From: Didymodactylos carnosus
Taxonomy: Eukaryota > Rotifera > Eurotatoria > Philodinida > Philodinidae
DNA: 42,109 bases
NCBI GenBank assembly: GCA_905250885.1
Contig: CAJNOQ010000747.1
Coordinates: forward strand, 1-42,109
Direction of reading: 5' to 3'
Shown: positions 14,095 through 25,582 of the stretch, one piece after another
How positions within the stretch are numbered: the first letter of the stretch is position 1
How the letters are laid out: each line of letters starts with the position of its first letter
The notes under the pieces: generated by a model
Told to the model about the DNA's origin: nothing
Databases searched by the model: none
What the model saw: the letters and a program-made list of their open reading frames with translations, nothing else
Made by a program: the position numbers and the translations under genes

Positions 14095-17000
14095 TCAGAT
14101 ATTTTTCGGATCTTTTACACTGGATAATAACTCAACAATTGAATTTAAGCCATTTTCTTTCGCATAATCCAATGGTGTACGGTTCAAATGATCAAAACAA
14201 TTGATTTTTGCTGAATATTTTAGCAATTGTTTTGTACAGAGATAATCTTTATTGAAAACAGCCAAATGTAGAGGCGTCAATCTAAAGACAGAAAACAAAC
14301 ATTAAAACACAATTCGATTCATGTAAAAAAAGGTTTAAATCTACTTTTCATGTTTTGTTTGTAGATTAATAATGAACTGTATGGAATCTTTATGGAATGA
14401 TTTTAATATTGTTTTCACACATGATAAATGACCTTTCAAACTAAAGAGAGAAATTTAAGTTCAAACGAAGAATCAGTAAATCATTCCTTACTAACCATGC
14501 AAGATGTAACGGTGTGATTCGACTTGTTTTCCAACATAATAAACCAAACTGACCAGATTCAATTATAATTCGAACAGCGGTTTCATGACCTTTAAATATG
14601 ATATAGAAGTTACGTAGATAATAATAGAATTTACGAGTTTGTAAACCTACCTCGAAATGCAGCATAATGTAAAGGACTAAATGCGTATTCATCCCCAACG
14701 TCTTTGTAATCAAACTAAAGAAAAAGAAGAATAACACGAATAATATCATCTCTGTACATTAATTGTGTAAAATATTAAAGAAATAGAAAATTTGAACCCT
14801 ATGGGTGTTCTCTGTTCATAAAACAGAGTATAGAAATGGCTTAACCGGATACAATATTTGTTTATCTAACGATTTGTAAGTTTACATGCATCAATTCATA
14901 TTAGAGATGGAATCGATTTGAACTCATTACTATATATGAAACATGGATTAGACAAATCAGCGTCAAAAAACAGGAACCGATCTCACCTCTAGTTCATATT
15001 TATATTTTCTTCACTCAATTTCAGTAAACCGAAGTATGAATTAGATTTTTTACAACCAAATCAACTATCAAAAATAAACAGATATTACTTCGAGTAGTGT
15101 TGATAATATTGTAACGTTTCCATCAGCATAATGTAATGGTAATTTTTTTTGTTTATCAACTATCGATGTTATTGTAAGAAGTATATGTTCATTTTCAAGT
15201 AATTCTTGTAAACATTCTTCAGAATTTAAAAGAGCCTATAAAATAGAACAAATTGTTGTTCGATATTATTGTTATGAATCCTATAAATATTTATACTTAC
15301 ACAATAATGTAATGGTGTTAAACCATTTTTATCGCCAATATTTAAATTACAATCAAATTTTAATAAATGTCTTACACAGGTTGGCGAAGCTGATTCAACG
15401 GCATAATGTAATGCAGTTCTAAAATAAAATAAAAAAATTTAGACATTCAAATATTCTAACAATAAATGATAATTCATTCAATAAAGAGGAAAAATAATTT
15501 ATAATATATTGCTCTACATACTTTCCAATGGTATCAACTAGATCGATAACTGTTGATAGTGTATTATTCAGTTGTAATTCATGCAAAAGTGTATGTAAAC
15601 ATTCGGTATGTCCATTTTGAGCTGAATAATGTAAACATGTTTTTCCATCTATTGTATTTATTTTACTAACATTCGCTTTTCTATTAATAAGAATATTAAT
15701 ACAACTAATATCTCCATATAATGAGCATAATTGTAATGCTGTATAACCATCCGATGTACACATGTCTACTTGACCAGAAAAATAATTATCAATTAAATAT
15801 TCAAAAATAATATCTTTTCCATAGACTGATGCTAAATGTAATACATTAAATTCTTGTTCTCTATTAATATTATACGAATAATATGTTGATAATAATCTAA
15901 GTAAATTAATATCATTTTGAATAACAGCATATGACAAACAATCCCATCCATGTTTAGTTCGAATAGATGGATCACTACCAGCTTTTAACAATTTTTCAAT
16001 AACATCAGATGAACAACAATAAACAAATGCATAATGTAATGGAATTCCTTCAAAGTCAAAACATTTCAAATTAACATTTGCACCTAATTTTAGTAGAACA
16101 TCAATTGAATTTAAACCATGCCAATCGACACATGAATGATGTAATGGAGATAAACCATAAATATCTTGTTGATTAATTATATTAACATCATTTTCTGTAA
16201 AATGTTCTTTTATTAATTTTGTATAACCAATTCCTGATGCAAAATGAATTGAACATCGACCATAATTATCATTTATTCTTAATGATTGTTTTGCTTGTTC
16301 AATAAGTTCAAATTCTTCGGATGGTAATAAAATATCAATAGTCAAATAATCTTTTGCTAATAATGCTGAATGTAATGGAATTAAACCATCACTATTTTGT
16401 TGACATAAACCATTCGGATAATAAGAAACGAGTTTAGATAAAATGCATGAACGATTTGATACGGTCATCAATGAAGTACATAAATGTAATGGAGATAAAT
16501 GATCATTATCAACTATGCTGGCATCAACACCTAGAATATACAACATACAAACATTTTTGATAAAAATTTAATTCATATTATACATACCAGCATTGATTAA
16601 TTGAGAAACGGCATCGATATTATTATGCGAAACAGCTAACTAAAAATTCTAATACATAACAATTCCGTTAAAAAAAGAAAATCTGCCTACATGCAATGGT
16701 GTTTGTCCGCGATTATTTTTTACATTCAACAACGTTTTTTCAAGTGTTAATATATGATTAATAATTGTAGAATTAAATGACATTGTACACGCAGCAAAAT
16801 GAAGTAATGTCTAAATAAACAAATCTTTACTATGTAAACGTTTTATTTACTTTCACAAACTTACATTTCCAATTAGATCTGTATCATCCAGTTGTGTTCG
16901 TTTTTGTGATCGATTTAGAAGAATATTTAAAAGATCAATATTTCCGAAATATGCCGCATAATGTATGGGCAGAGCACCACTGGTTGTTCGAACATCAATA

Positions 17001-18747
17001 TTGGCACCTGAATCAATCAATTTTTTCAAACAATCACTATGTCCATTAAATGCACATAAGTGAAGTGGTGTTATGAGCTAAAATGGAAAAATAATTTTAT
17101 GATTTAAATAAAAGTAAAAATTTCAAACAAGACTTACATTATTATCCGTGCAATTTAAATTCACTTTATGTTTTCCATTGAGTAATAACTCAATTATTTC
17201 AACAAAGCCTTTCTCGCAAGCATAATGAAGGGGACTATTACCAGTTTTATCTTGTAAATTTGGATTTGATCCATTGGATAGAAGAAGAGAACACATCTAA
17301 AATGAACTCAACTTTGTTTTAAGATATATATATATATAAATATACACATACTTCAATATTGTTGAAAAAACAAGCATAATGAAGTGGTGTTCGTCTTTCT
17401 TCGTCACTTGCATCAATATCATGAATACGTGGTAGAAGATGAACGGCACAAGATGTACCATTTGACGATTGGGCACATATATGAAGTGGTGTTTGATAAT
17501 GTTTATTCTGAGATGTGCAATCGGCTCCATATTCAGTCAACATTTGAACAATTGTCTATGAAGATAATTAAATGAATCAATGCTTCGTATAAAAACGGAT
17601 TAAAAAAAGGGTACAAAACTATTATAGAAATCTGTGGTTGAAGACTCACTGAAGTCCCGTTATGTTTTATATTAGAAAAAGTATGTGTCAGTGTTGACTG
17701 CCTTTTCTCCACATCACAAAAAGTAACGAAACAATTGCAAACTACTATCGTTAAGTGACAAAATGATGTTTAAACACAAAACTGTTTTTTTCTCAAACAT
17801 TCGCGAAGTTCTAAAAATAATAATTAAGCTTCATCAATGGTAACTTTTATCACTAACCCAATAAAACAATAGAACTGTTAGTTAGTTAGATAGTCCTGGT
17901 TAGATAGTCCGGTTAGATATTCCTAATTAAATAAAATCTAACCGGACAGTTGAATAGCTTTTTCTTACTGAACAATCTGATTTGCATGCATAAAATAACG
18001 GTGTTAAAAATCGCTTGTCTTTTGCATTAACATAGCAGCCATTTGACAGTAATATATCACAAGTTGACTCACGTTTGAAATAAGCAGCAAGATGAAGTGC
18101 TGTTATTCCATCATTATCCTAAATGCATCAAAATGTATGTAATAATCCATATCATCGATTTTTTAATACTTGAGGCGCAATGGAGCGCAAGTGAAAATTG
18201 CACTGCAATTGTGCATATTTATACTGGTGAGAGCGCAGGATCACACAATTGTGATTGCAACAGCACATTTGTCCTGTCACGAACGCAATTGTGTGCAATT
18301 CGTCCGCATTGTGAGATCATGTTGTGACCGCATTGCGGCGCAAGTTTATCGCACTCGAAAAGATGGGAAACACTCTAAACACGCAAATGAAATTTTCGTA
18401 CCTGTGTATTAATATCGTATCGTTTGTCAATAAATGATTTTACAGCTAAAAAATCATCGTCAACAACGGCATCAAACAACGGCGACTATAGAAACAAAGT
18501 CAATTAATTTGCTATATATTGAGCAAAAAAAACATGCAAAAAATAAATCACTTACCAACGGTAATAAAAAGGATGACTTTGTGGGTTCATTAATAACGAA
18601 TTTATTTTCATGATTTTTATTATTAATATCAGCGAACCACAACTAAATAAATTAACGGAGGCTTCTGTTTATGTCTAAGGAACAGTGTATGAAGATTCAG
18701 CTTACTTTCATTTGATTTGACATCATTGTGTGTGTATAGACAGACAT
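14095..18747 (-). CDS. All-ankyrin-repeat protein, ANKRD28/44/52-like (PP6 regulatory subunit type)
   Basis: Sixteen exons (minus, 5' to 3'): 18747-18706, 18642-18556, 18485-18402, 18118-17969, 17555-17352, 17296-17138, 17077-16865, 16810-16691, 16639-16588, 16530-15522, 15418-15301, 15235-15089, 14714-14651, 14589-14496, 14440-14345, 14281-14095. All phases agree, giving about 941 residues. Nearly the whole protein is about 26 ankyrin repeats (TPLHLA/TALHYA cores), with no other domain. Start, length and repeat order match metazoan ANKRD28/44/52: an N-terminal SPLFDAVVDDDFLAVKSFI helix pair, then NAKDKRFLTPL and NKHYQTPLHICA. In vertebrates those proteins are scaffolds for protein phosphatase 6 with SAPS subunits. 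Many repeats are degenerate, so the orthology is likely but not certain. The start at 18747 was chosen because it is the first in-frame ATG after a TAA; a second ATG pair lies seven codons later. Two donors are weak (GTAGGC after exon 8, GTTAGT after exon 14). Exon 10 (1009 nt, about 9 repeats) is far longer than the rest. Confidence 0.9.
18169..18344. mobile_element. 176-bp MITE-like insertion in intron 3 of the ankyrin gene
   Basis: The ends are imperfect inverted repeats: CTTGAGGCGCAATG at 18169 and CATTGCGGCGCAAG at 18331-18344. The interior is clearly richer in G+C than its surroundings. It contains several CAATTGTG/CACAATTG palindromic words. It sits between exon 4 (ends 18118) and exon 3 (starts 18402), so it lengthens that intron to 283 bp. 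A MITE is the simplest reading. Confidence 0.5.
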
Positions 18748-18951
18748 TGTTTCTTTTTAAAATATTATACTCTGAAATCCACTATGTTTAGTGAACAGAT
18801 ATACACGATGGATGAAAACGGTCAAAATCGATAATTAGACGAAAAATGCAGTTTGTTATTTCATGAAATCTTTAGACGGACAAGTTCTGCAGCTCGCTTT
18901 TTCTATTAACGTAGCTCTATTTTGTGCGTTATTCGAATAAACTTGGCAATA

Positions 18952-19109
18952 CCCATTGCCAAATTCTCTACATGACTCGTCCCACCAAAACGAGAAAATT
19001 AAAAAAAATGCGTTTTCTTCCGTTTTTTCGTACTAAAACACAGGTTAAAACGCGTTTTTTTATTTTCTCGTTTTGGTGAGACGAGGCCCGTATAAAATTT
19101 GGCAATGGG
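18952..19109. mobile_element. 158-bp hairpin MITE with CCCATTGCC termini
   Basis: CCCATTGCCAAATT at the left end and AATTTGGCAATGGG at the right end are exact inverted copies. Pairing continues inward through ACCAAAACGAGAAAAT and ATTTTCTCGTTTTGGT, leaving a short loop. The arms are about 65 bp each. It has no coding capacity. Confidence 0.7.
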
Positions 19110-19485
19110 CAATGTTTTAACAGCACGATGGACAAGTGGATTTGCAACTGTAATTCACCGTGAAAAAGTGACATCCAGTCATTTCAACAGTGACTTTGAA
19201 ATTTCCACTATGTTTCTAGCTCAAAATCTGATTATGAAGTGAGTTTTGATTGAATTGCCAATTCCAACTGTAACATTTCTACTTTGACGTTGATACTCCA
19301 GTGCATAAATCCGCCATGACAAAAAGCTATATTAAGAGCGTTATTCAGCAGCCAGTTTCATTTGATCATTAATAATGTATTGTTTGATCAGTTCTATGTT
19401 CATTATATACTTTATAAAACCAGTAAGTTTTAAAAGTAAGACGGAGAGATCCGAAATTTTTTAAAATCATATCAACGTGAAGCAA

Positions 19486-19980
19486 AAAATAAGGTTCATT
19501 TAGAGTCGCAGAAAAGTGCTTTTTAGTATAATTTTCGCAAGTTTGGGGCTTCAGTCAGGGCTTACGTTTTATCATATTACAAAAAAACTTAAGTCATGTG
19601 AAATATGGTCTTAAAGTTAAGACCGAAAATTTAAGTCGGACTCAAGTCATTGACGCATTTTTCGAATAGTTCAAGCATGTAATGATACGTTCGGCGAAAA
19701 CGACTTTTTAAGGTTTAGAGAATAAATATGTTGTTATTTTGCGGTTTTTTGTCCCATGCTTGTCACTGTTGTCAACGACTTTCAAAAAGTAAACAAATCA
19801 CCAACTAATTTCTTCATAATACGGTTTAAGTCTCTGGACTTAAGTCGATCTTAAACTTAGACTTAAATCACGACTTAATGTAAGTCGATGACTTAAGTTT
19901 TTTCTCATACGACCCCTGGGTTATCGAATGTGCTGAATACGAAAAAGCACTTTTCTGCGACTCTCAATGAACTTTATTTT
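19486..19980. mobile_element. Foldback MITE, longer copy of a two-member family
   Basis: The arms carry the shared terminal block AAAATAA.GTTCATT..GAGTCGC followed by GAAAAGTGCTTTTT (19511 onward) and its complement (19942-19955). The right arm continues into ACGAAAAAGCAC and TGCTGAATA, which also occur in the copy at 32460-32740. The interior contains many AAGTC/GACTT words, including the inner inverted pair AAAAAACTTAAGTCAT and ATGACTTAAGTTTTTT. There is no transposase. Confidence 0.75.
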
Positions 19981-20843
19981 GTTCTTCTTTTACAAATAAA
20001 GCTTAAACCAACTTTATTTTTCTTTGGGTAATACGGTTACAGAGTAAAAACTGAATTTTGAGTAAGATTTATAGTTTTGTGTGCTGTTTCTCGCTAGAAG
20101 CTTGTTATGACTATTGCATAAAATACGTTCGATGCTATCTATTATAAAATAAAGCTTTTACGCGGTATACCATATAATGTAGAATATGAAAGTTTGCGCT
20201 AGACTATCTTATAACAACAAATATCTCAGAATTTGGCGACAGAGTAGTGCCTCATGGATGAAAAAAGATTCTGCGTCAAATGTCGTTTATTTTTCTTCGA
20301 TCCACTTTTTATCCGTCTTAAAATTTCCTTTGTATTCGATGATCGTGAACCAATACTACTGAAGAGTCGTCAAAATTAAGAAATCTTAATTAAAAGAGAA
20401 AATAAAGTATTTCAAAAATGGAATAAGTATTTATCTTCTGCCTAGAGAAAATGTGTCAAACTTGACACACATAGCTTTTTAGTAGTAATAAATGGTGACA
20501 TCTCGTCAGTTACATCGAATTTCACAGGTCGGAGATCGATTCGTACTAAAGATACATGTGCTAGCTTTTTAATGTGGTATTATATTATTATTATGTTTTT
20601 TACTAAACGTGAGTGAAATGATAAAATTCAATAATTCATTTATATTAAATCATTTAATAATACATATTATATTAAATTCAACAGAAAATTATACAAAATG
20701 TTAAACTCATTCTACAATTCGATTTATTTAGAGCAATAAACTGCATAAGAGAGTTCATACAGATGTAAAGTTTTGAACTATTTTCTGTGCTGTTTTCTAG
20801 ATCAAGTGATATCGTTTAAATGTAAGCCTGAATATTGTTTTGT

Positions 20844-21556
20844 TTAATACAAACGATATGATTTTCCCATGGTACTTTTCAGATACAACGCACGTACATG
20901 ATGCCAACGTTTTCGCAATAATGAGATGAGAAAATTAATTGCCGTATTAATATTTTCTACCAACTGTTGACTGTTCATAGTTACATTCCCAACAGCTACA
21001 TTTAACGTTGACGTTTTCTTTAATCGAAACCTAACTGTTGATTTTAATTGTGCAATTTTTTCCATTAAATTGTCATCATGTGTAATGAGTGTTGGAAATT
21101 TGCCCGCCTTTCCTAGACCGGGCCCTAACAGTCTGGGTATCTGACGAATAATTGTATCAGATGCCAAAAATACATCATATTTATGCTCTAGTTTTTTAAT
21201 TAATTTTTTGTTTTTATTTAATCTTTTCAAGTCATCAACAGACATATATGAAATATTGTTTGCACGTGCTTCATCACAATGACGTTCATCGCCATAAACA
21301 CAAACGCGGTATTTTAATTTTGGAGCGTTGCGTAGACGAATGTTTCCACTGAAACGTTTTTCACGATAAACATCATAATTTTTTAATACAACTTGTAATT
21401 CGATCGTTTCAATAAAATTTCGCTTCTTTATTTCGTTCGAATCAGTCAGTATATTTTGAGCGATATTAATTAGCAAATCCTAAAGAAAAATAATTCTGAG
21501 TTTTCATTAAATGAATATAACAAACAGCATCACGATACTTTTGCGATTTTTGTCAT
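20844..21556 (-). CDS. RPL10A: 60S ribosomal protein uL1 (RPL10A)
   Basis: Two exons: 21556-21539 (ATG ACA AAA ATC GCA AAA) and 21479-20844, joined across a 59-bp intron with a GTATCG donor and a TTTAG acceptor. The product is 217 residues, the usual length for metazoan RPL10A. The match is strong along the whole protein: KRNFIETIELQ, KRFSGNIRLRN, YGDERHCDEA, LNKNKKLIKKL, the hallmark LGPGLGKAGKFP, and the end ALYLKSTMGKSYRLY. It is a component of the large ribosomal subunit L1 stalk, which helps release E-site tRNA. Exon 1 (MTKIAK) was chosen because it is the only nearby ATG that gives the expected N-terminus and correct phase. The donor is not the GTAAGT consensus, so this join is slightly less certain. 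Confidence 0.95.
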
Positions 21557-23180
21557 TTTGTTAACACAAAAGATAAATTTTTTGTATTCTATAATTGTAA
21601 AAAACTAAGTTCTTCTTTCTCTTGTTATAGTTTTATTCAACCTTTTACGTAATCCATCGGTTCTCTTACGCAATATTTTCATTCCGTTCAGATTTTTTAG
21701 CTCTGAATCAGTTATTAAAAGAAAAAGCTTGATGTAAATAAGGAAGATTTCTGTTGAGAAAAAGTTAGAATAGTACGATAATTAGATAGTTTTGACTATT
21801 ATAAATATTTAAGTGTAGTGTTACGATGAACAGGAAGAGATTACTGCCACTATCAAGTGTACTCCATAAGTTCTCAGCATTCGGAGGTTACTTGAGTGAC
21901 CTCTGAAAGCATTGATAATGATATTCAGTTCCGAACTGATAAGAAGCAAAAAACAAGAAAAAAACTTGTGGAAAATAATTTTCAATTTTTTCAGAGCTAA
22001 TTTAGAGTCTAGCCCTGATAAAATTCCATATTCATTCTGATTCAGCTTTTCAGACCGAGCTGATCGTCGACTAGCAAGTATAAGACACAAGAACATTGCC
22101 ATTCTTTTGTGTATCAGTAATTGCACAATAATGAGAAATTACCAAAACAAGAATACAAGCTTCAAGTTTTCATTTTTTTCCAGATGAATTTACCTTGTTA
22201 CGATTAACAAGATATTCGTACGAAACAGCAGTCTCTATAGTGCATCGTTGCGTAGAACGCTTTAGTGTACTTATTTTAAGAAATCTAAATGCAAAATTGT
22301 CTATATAACTTAAAGCAGGACAAAAATTTTAAAAAATCTTTAAAAAGAAATTTTCTCTTATGTGACGAGTAGCAGTATGTTACTTCTAAGAGAATGAATA
22401 TAGCAACCGTCTTGTTAGTTCATTTCTCAACATTTCTGAGTAGATTCCGAATATTGTATTTATTCTGAGTAAAGTTCAGTAATTGAAAACTGCTAAAGAC
22501 TTTTTTTGATCAATCACTACAAGTGACAATATAGCTGAGCCACAAACAACGACACAGCCTAAAACATTAGTAACATTAGTTTGTTAATTGAATTTAGATG
22601 AAAGATGCTTAGTGATGACGATGCTGCTTTGCAAATTTCTCAACATTTAAAGATCACCGTAAAAGAGCGAAGTAAAGAAATCAAAAGAAACAAATAGGAA
22701 CATGAATGAACCAAAGTTTATTATTTCTCTGAGATCTCTTATCTGCTTATTCGAATAAAAAATGCAATTATATTGTTACACGATACATGTTGCAGTCGAT
22801 ATTAGGCAGATTTAGAATAGGAATTACAACACGTTTCATCAAGTTATATTTTGCAATATTATAGTGGGTTTTTTATTCCAGAAACGAAAAAATAACATTT
22901 TCTTACTCTGCTCATGGCTTTTACATTATTCTGGTATTCTAATATTCTGATATTTTGTATTGTACTATCAGTCGATAATATTGCAATATGTGTGTGTTAG
23001 ACTACGACTTTTTTCCACGTACTATTGCGATGTTGCGACCTGCTATTTGAACTTAAACTATTTGCACCATTTAGCGAATTCTTCAATACTATTCGATGTA
23101 ACATCGATAATTCTTCTTGCAATGTCAGTAAACAAAAAATGTCCTTCTGCTCCCTACCTTGGTCTGTAATGTCACGGTAT
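21557..23180. other. Intergenic region upstream of RPL10A with no recognised gene
   Basis: The RPL10A promoter should be just above 21556. The frames at 21821-22126 (minus) and 22960-23210 (both strands) show no domains or intron structure. A 44-codon open stretch without an ATG ends in AACAAG|GTAAAT at about 22190 (minus), but it has no family resemblance. Confidence 0.45.
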
Positions 23181-23324
23181 CGCACTGCCAAACTTTTCTT
23201 TGAAAACTGACGTATTAAAATGAGAATGAAAAAATGAGATTTAATGTTTTATTATGTGATTAAATCTCATTTTTTCATTTTCATTTTAATACGTCAGTTT
23301 TTAAAGAAAAAGTTTGCCAGTGCG
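23181..23324. mobile_element. 144-bp near-perfect hairpin (foldback MITE)
   Basis: The outer ends CGCACTGCCAAAC and GTTTGCCAGTGCG pair with one mismatch. Pairing continues through AAAACTGACGTATTAAAATG and its complement to AATGAGATTTAAT / ATTAAATCTCATT. Arms are about 64 bp and the loop about 14 bp. There is no coding capacity. Such a tight hairpin would be transcribed into a stable double strand. Confidence 0.7.
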
Positions 23325-24486
23325 TAGTGTGTGCCAGAAATAAAATATCCTCTAAATTCTAAAACTGACACTCACATATGCAAATAAAACATTGCAGCAA
23401 ATATATTCAAATGGTTTTAGGTCTTATTAATGAATTTCGCTAAAAAATTTCAGTAGAAAGGATATTTGTGGTCGTTTCACTTTGTTGATGTCACCCATAT
23501 CAGTTTTGAATGGAGTCCATCTCATTTCATCGCTAATCCCTAATTTCTCATTTAAACTGTGACAAACTCTATATGATTGAGTATACATATCGTACTTTCT
23601 GTTCTTTTTTCATACATTGTCCATGTTGAAATAGATATCGTACAAATAACAGTATTTCAATTGTTTTTTATATTTTAATGAAGTGATTGCGCATTATTTA
23701 TCGTTTTCTTAAAGTACAAAACAAATTTTTGTCTCATTTCTCAATCACATTTTTATTTGCATTGAACAGAGATGTAGGAAAGTAGACAAACATTTTACTC
23801 AATATCCTTATTTCTTTTTAAATTTGGAATAAGAATGAAATAACAACCGTGACAAGTAAGCAGATTTTTCAAAAGTGTTAAGGCAATAGCAATCAGTTAA
23901 AGTATGCCAATATATTATAAATGTTTAGTTGCTATAGTCTATGTATATCAATGATGTGTGCGGTGATTTATGTAGTGGGTGGGCTGAATGGGCGGCTCCC
24001 ACCCGAAAATAAACAGTTGATTTCGTTTTAGCAAAATTTTTTTAGCCAACAGCCTGCCGGAAAATTTCAATCGCTCACTCGAAAAACGAAACCCAGATAA
24101 AACACTGGATGTATGAAAGCGTTCTGATACAACGCATATATAAAAATCTTTGGAGTTACGTGCGATTTTGCGCGAAAAGTTTAAAGGTCTTAATCAGCAT
24201 TTTTCAATCAAATGTGCATCCCAGACGTTCAGAATCTATCCCTAAGAAATGAAAATTTCCTCCAATAAATGTCGTAGCAAACGAATATATTCTGCATCTC
24301 CGGTGCATTTGACCGAGCTATACGTTCGTTATTTCTGAACTTTTCTTTTACCTTTGAAAATTTTCATCGAGGATGAAACCGCCGACTAACTATCGCTATC
24401 ACTCTGTTTTAGTTATCGTATACTGAAGAGATGTCGATACCAACTAAAACGCCAAAATTCAAACATAATTTTGAAGGATACGTGCG
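23325..24486. other. Intergenic stretch with one small G-rich hairpin
   Basis: No gene is recognised. Near 23976-24004, GGGTGGG and CCCACCC can pair around an 18-base loop that contains GGGCGG. This stands out against the AT-rich background. Its role is unknown; it may be the relic of a repeat end. Confidence 0.35.
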
Positions 24487-24704
24487 GCACATGCAGCATC
24501 GTGGAGTGGCATCAAATCCGGATATTTTGAAGTCCGGGATGTCTTTTTATCCGGAAATCCTACTCGCCCGTGCAACTCCACCCGGACGTAATTTCATCCA
24601 GATTTAAAAGTCCGTAAAATTTCCGGATGAATTTCCCTCGATCAACTCGGGTAAAAAGTATTCTGTATGAATTTTTCACTTGCAATAAAAAGCAAGGATA
24701 AAAT

Positions 24705-25370
24705 AAGTTTTGAGCCCGGAAAAAAGAGAGAATTGATCCCGGTTGCTTTAATTAACAAAAAAAAAGATGGAAATGAGCCCGGTTCAAAAAAGAAAAAATT
24801 TATCTTCACAAAAGAGAGAAATGGGCCCGGTAATTTAGATTTGTTAAATATATAAAAAAATGATCAGTTTAAGAGCATTCTTTTAAAATCAGCGCTTATA
24901 TATAATCGTGATTAAAACTAAACATTAGTATGTAGTACGTATATAACATTATCAATTCAACAGCATTGTTTTAAAATCAATCTTAGAAGCGCACATATAT
25001 ACACACCTTATATACACATCGAAGAATTAATTGTTATTAAATTGCGTGATAATATTTTTGTTGAATTGATAATGTTATATACGTACCATATACTGACGTT
25101 TAGTCTTAATCACGATTATATATATGCACTTCTAAGATTGATTTTAAAAGAATGCCTTTAAACTGATCATTTTTTTATATATTTAACAAATCTAAATTAT
25201 CGGGCTCATTTCTCGCTTTTTATACAAAAAATCTAAATTACCGGGCCCATTTCTCTCTTTTGTGAAGATAAATTTTTTCTTTTTTGAACCGGGCTCATTT
25301 CCATCTTTTTTTTTGTTAATTAAAGCCACCGGGATCAATTCTCTCTTTTTTCCGGGCTCATTTATTTTCG
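24705..25370. mobile_element. Inner palindrome with nearly identical arms carrying GCCCGG motifs
   Basis: The left arm (about 24705-24962) and the right arm (about 25059-25370) are inverted copies around a spacer of about 96 bp. The outer 130 bp of each arm differ at a single base by eye. Each arm has a spaced series of GAGCCCGG, GATCCCGG, GAGCCCGG and GGGCCCGG. The right arm has one extra unit from a short tandem duplication (AAATCTAAATTA repeated near 25190 and 25229). The spacer repeats a piece of the right arm (AAAATCAATCTTAGAAG). Because the arms are copies, each encodes the same Lys-rich frame (24667-24855 plus; 25192-25389 minus) with EPGKKRELIPV and EPGSKKKKFIF motifs. I think the frame is incidental. 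The high identity suggests recent formation or gene conversion. Confidence 0.75.
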
Positions 25371-25376
25371 TGTCCA

Positions 25377-25582
25377 AAAAGCAATGCAAGTCCGATTGTT
25401 AATCAGTTGTATATCAGTCTTAGATGGTTAGTTAGTTAAAGATACCAATACCCAAGTGGGTGTATGGTGAAGATCACAAAAACAGGGTTATGATTTAAAA
25501 ACAGTCACTTCAAATGTACTTTAATAATGAAACTACTAGTATTACTGTTATACTCTATGACATGCGGACTTGCATTGCTTTT
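25377..25582. repeat. 18-bp perfect inverted repeat bounding a 170-bp segment
   Basis: AAAAGCAATGCAAGTCCG at 25377-25394 and its exact complement at 25565-25582 flank about 170 bp of AT-rich sequence. The segment lies next to the right arm of the inner palindrome. It may be a third small insertion or a leftover of the outer element's centre. Confidence 0.55.

Larger units (their letters stand above)
18748..20843. other. Intergenic region with two foldback elements and no gene
   Basis: The sequence separates the ankyrin gene start from the RPL10A stop codon. It holds the foldback repeats at 18952-19109 and 19486-19980. An AATAAA on the minus strand near 20722-20727 is about 120 bases past the RPL10A stop and is its likely poly(A) signal. 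A second copy of the element-edge sequence ACCAACTTTATTTTT is at about 20008-20022. No coding sequence is recognised. Confidence 0.5.

Noticed and set aside
21821..22126. 101-codon minus-strand frame upstream of RPL10A
   Set aside because: No domain or intron context. The N-terminal hydrophobic patch is too weak to call a secreted protein.
22190..22330. Open minus-strand stretch ending in AACAAG|GTAAAT, considered as a first exon of RPL10A
   Set aside because: It has no start codon and no resemblance to the RPL10A N-terminus. The MTKIAK exon at 21539-21556 fits far better.
24700..25370. CRISPR-like reading of the regularly spaced GCCCGG units
   Set aside because: The units are short and degenerate, the intervals are copies between arms, and the organism is a eukaryote. 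A palindromic mobile element explains them.
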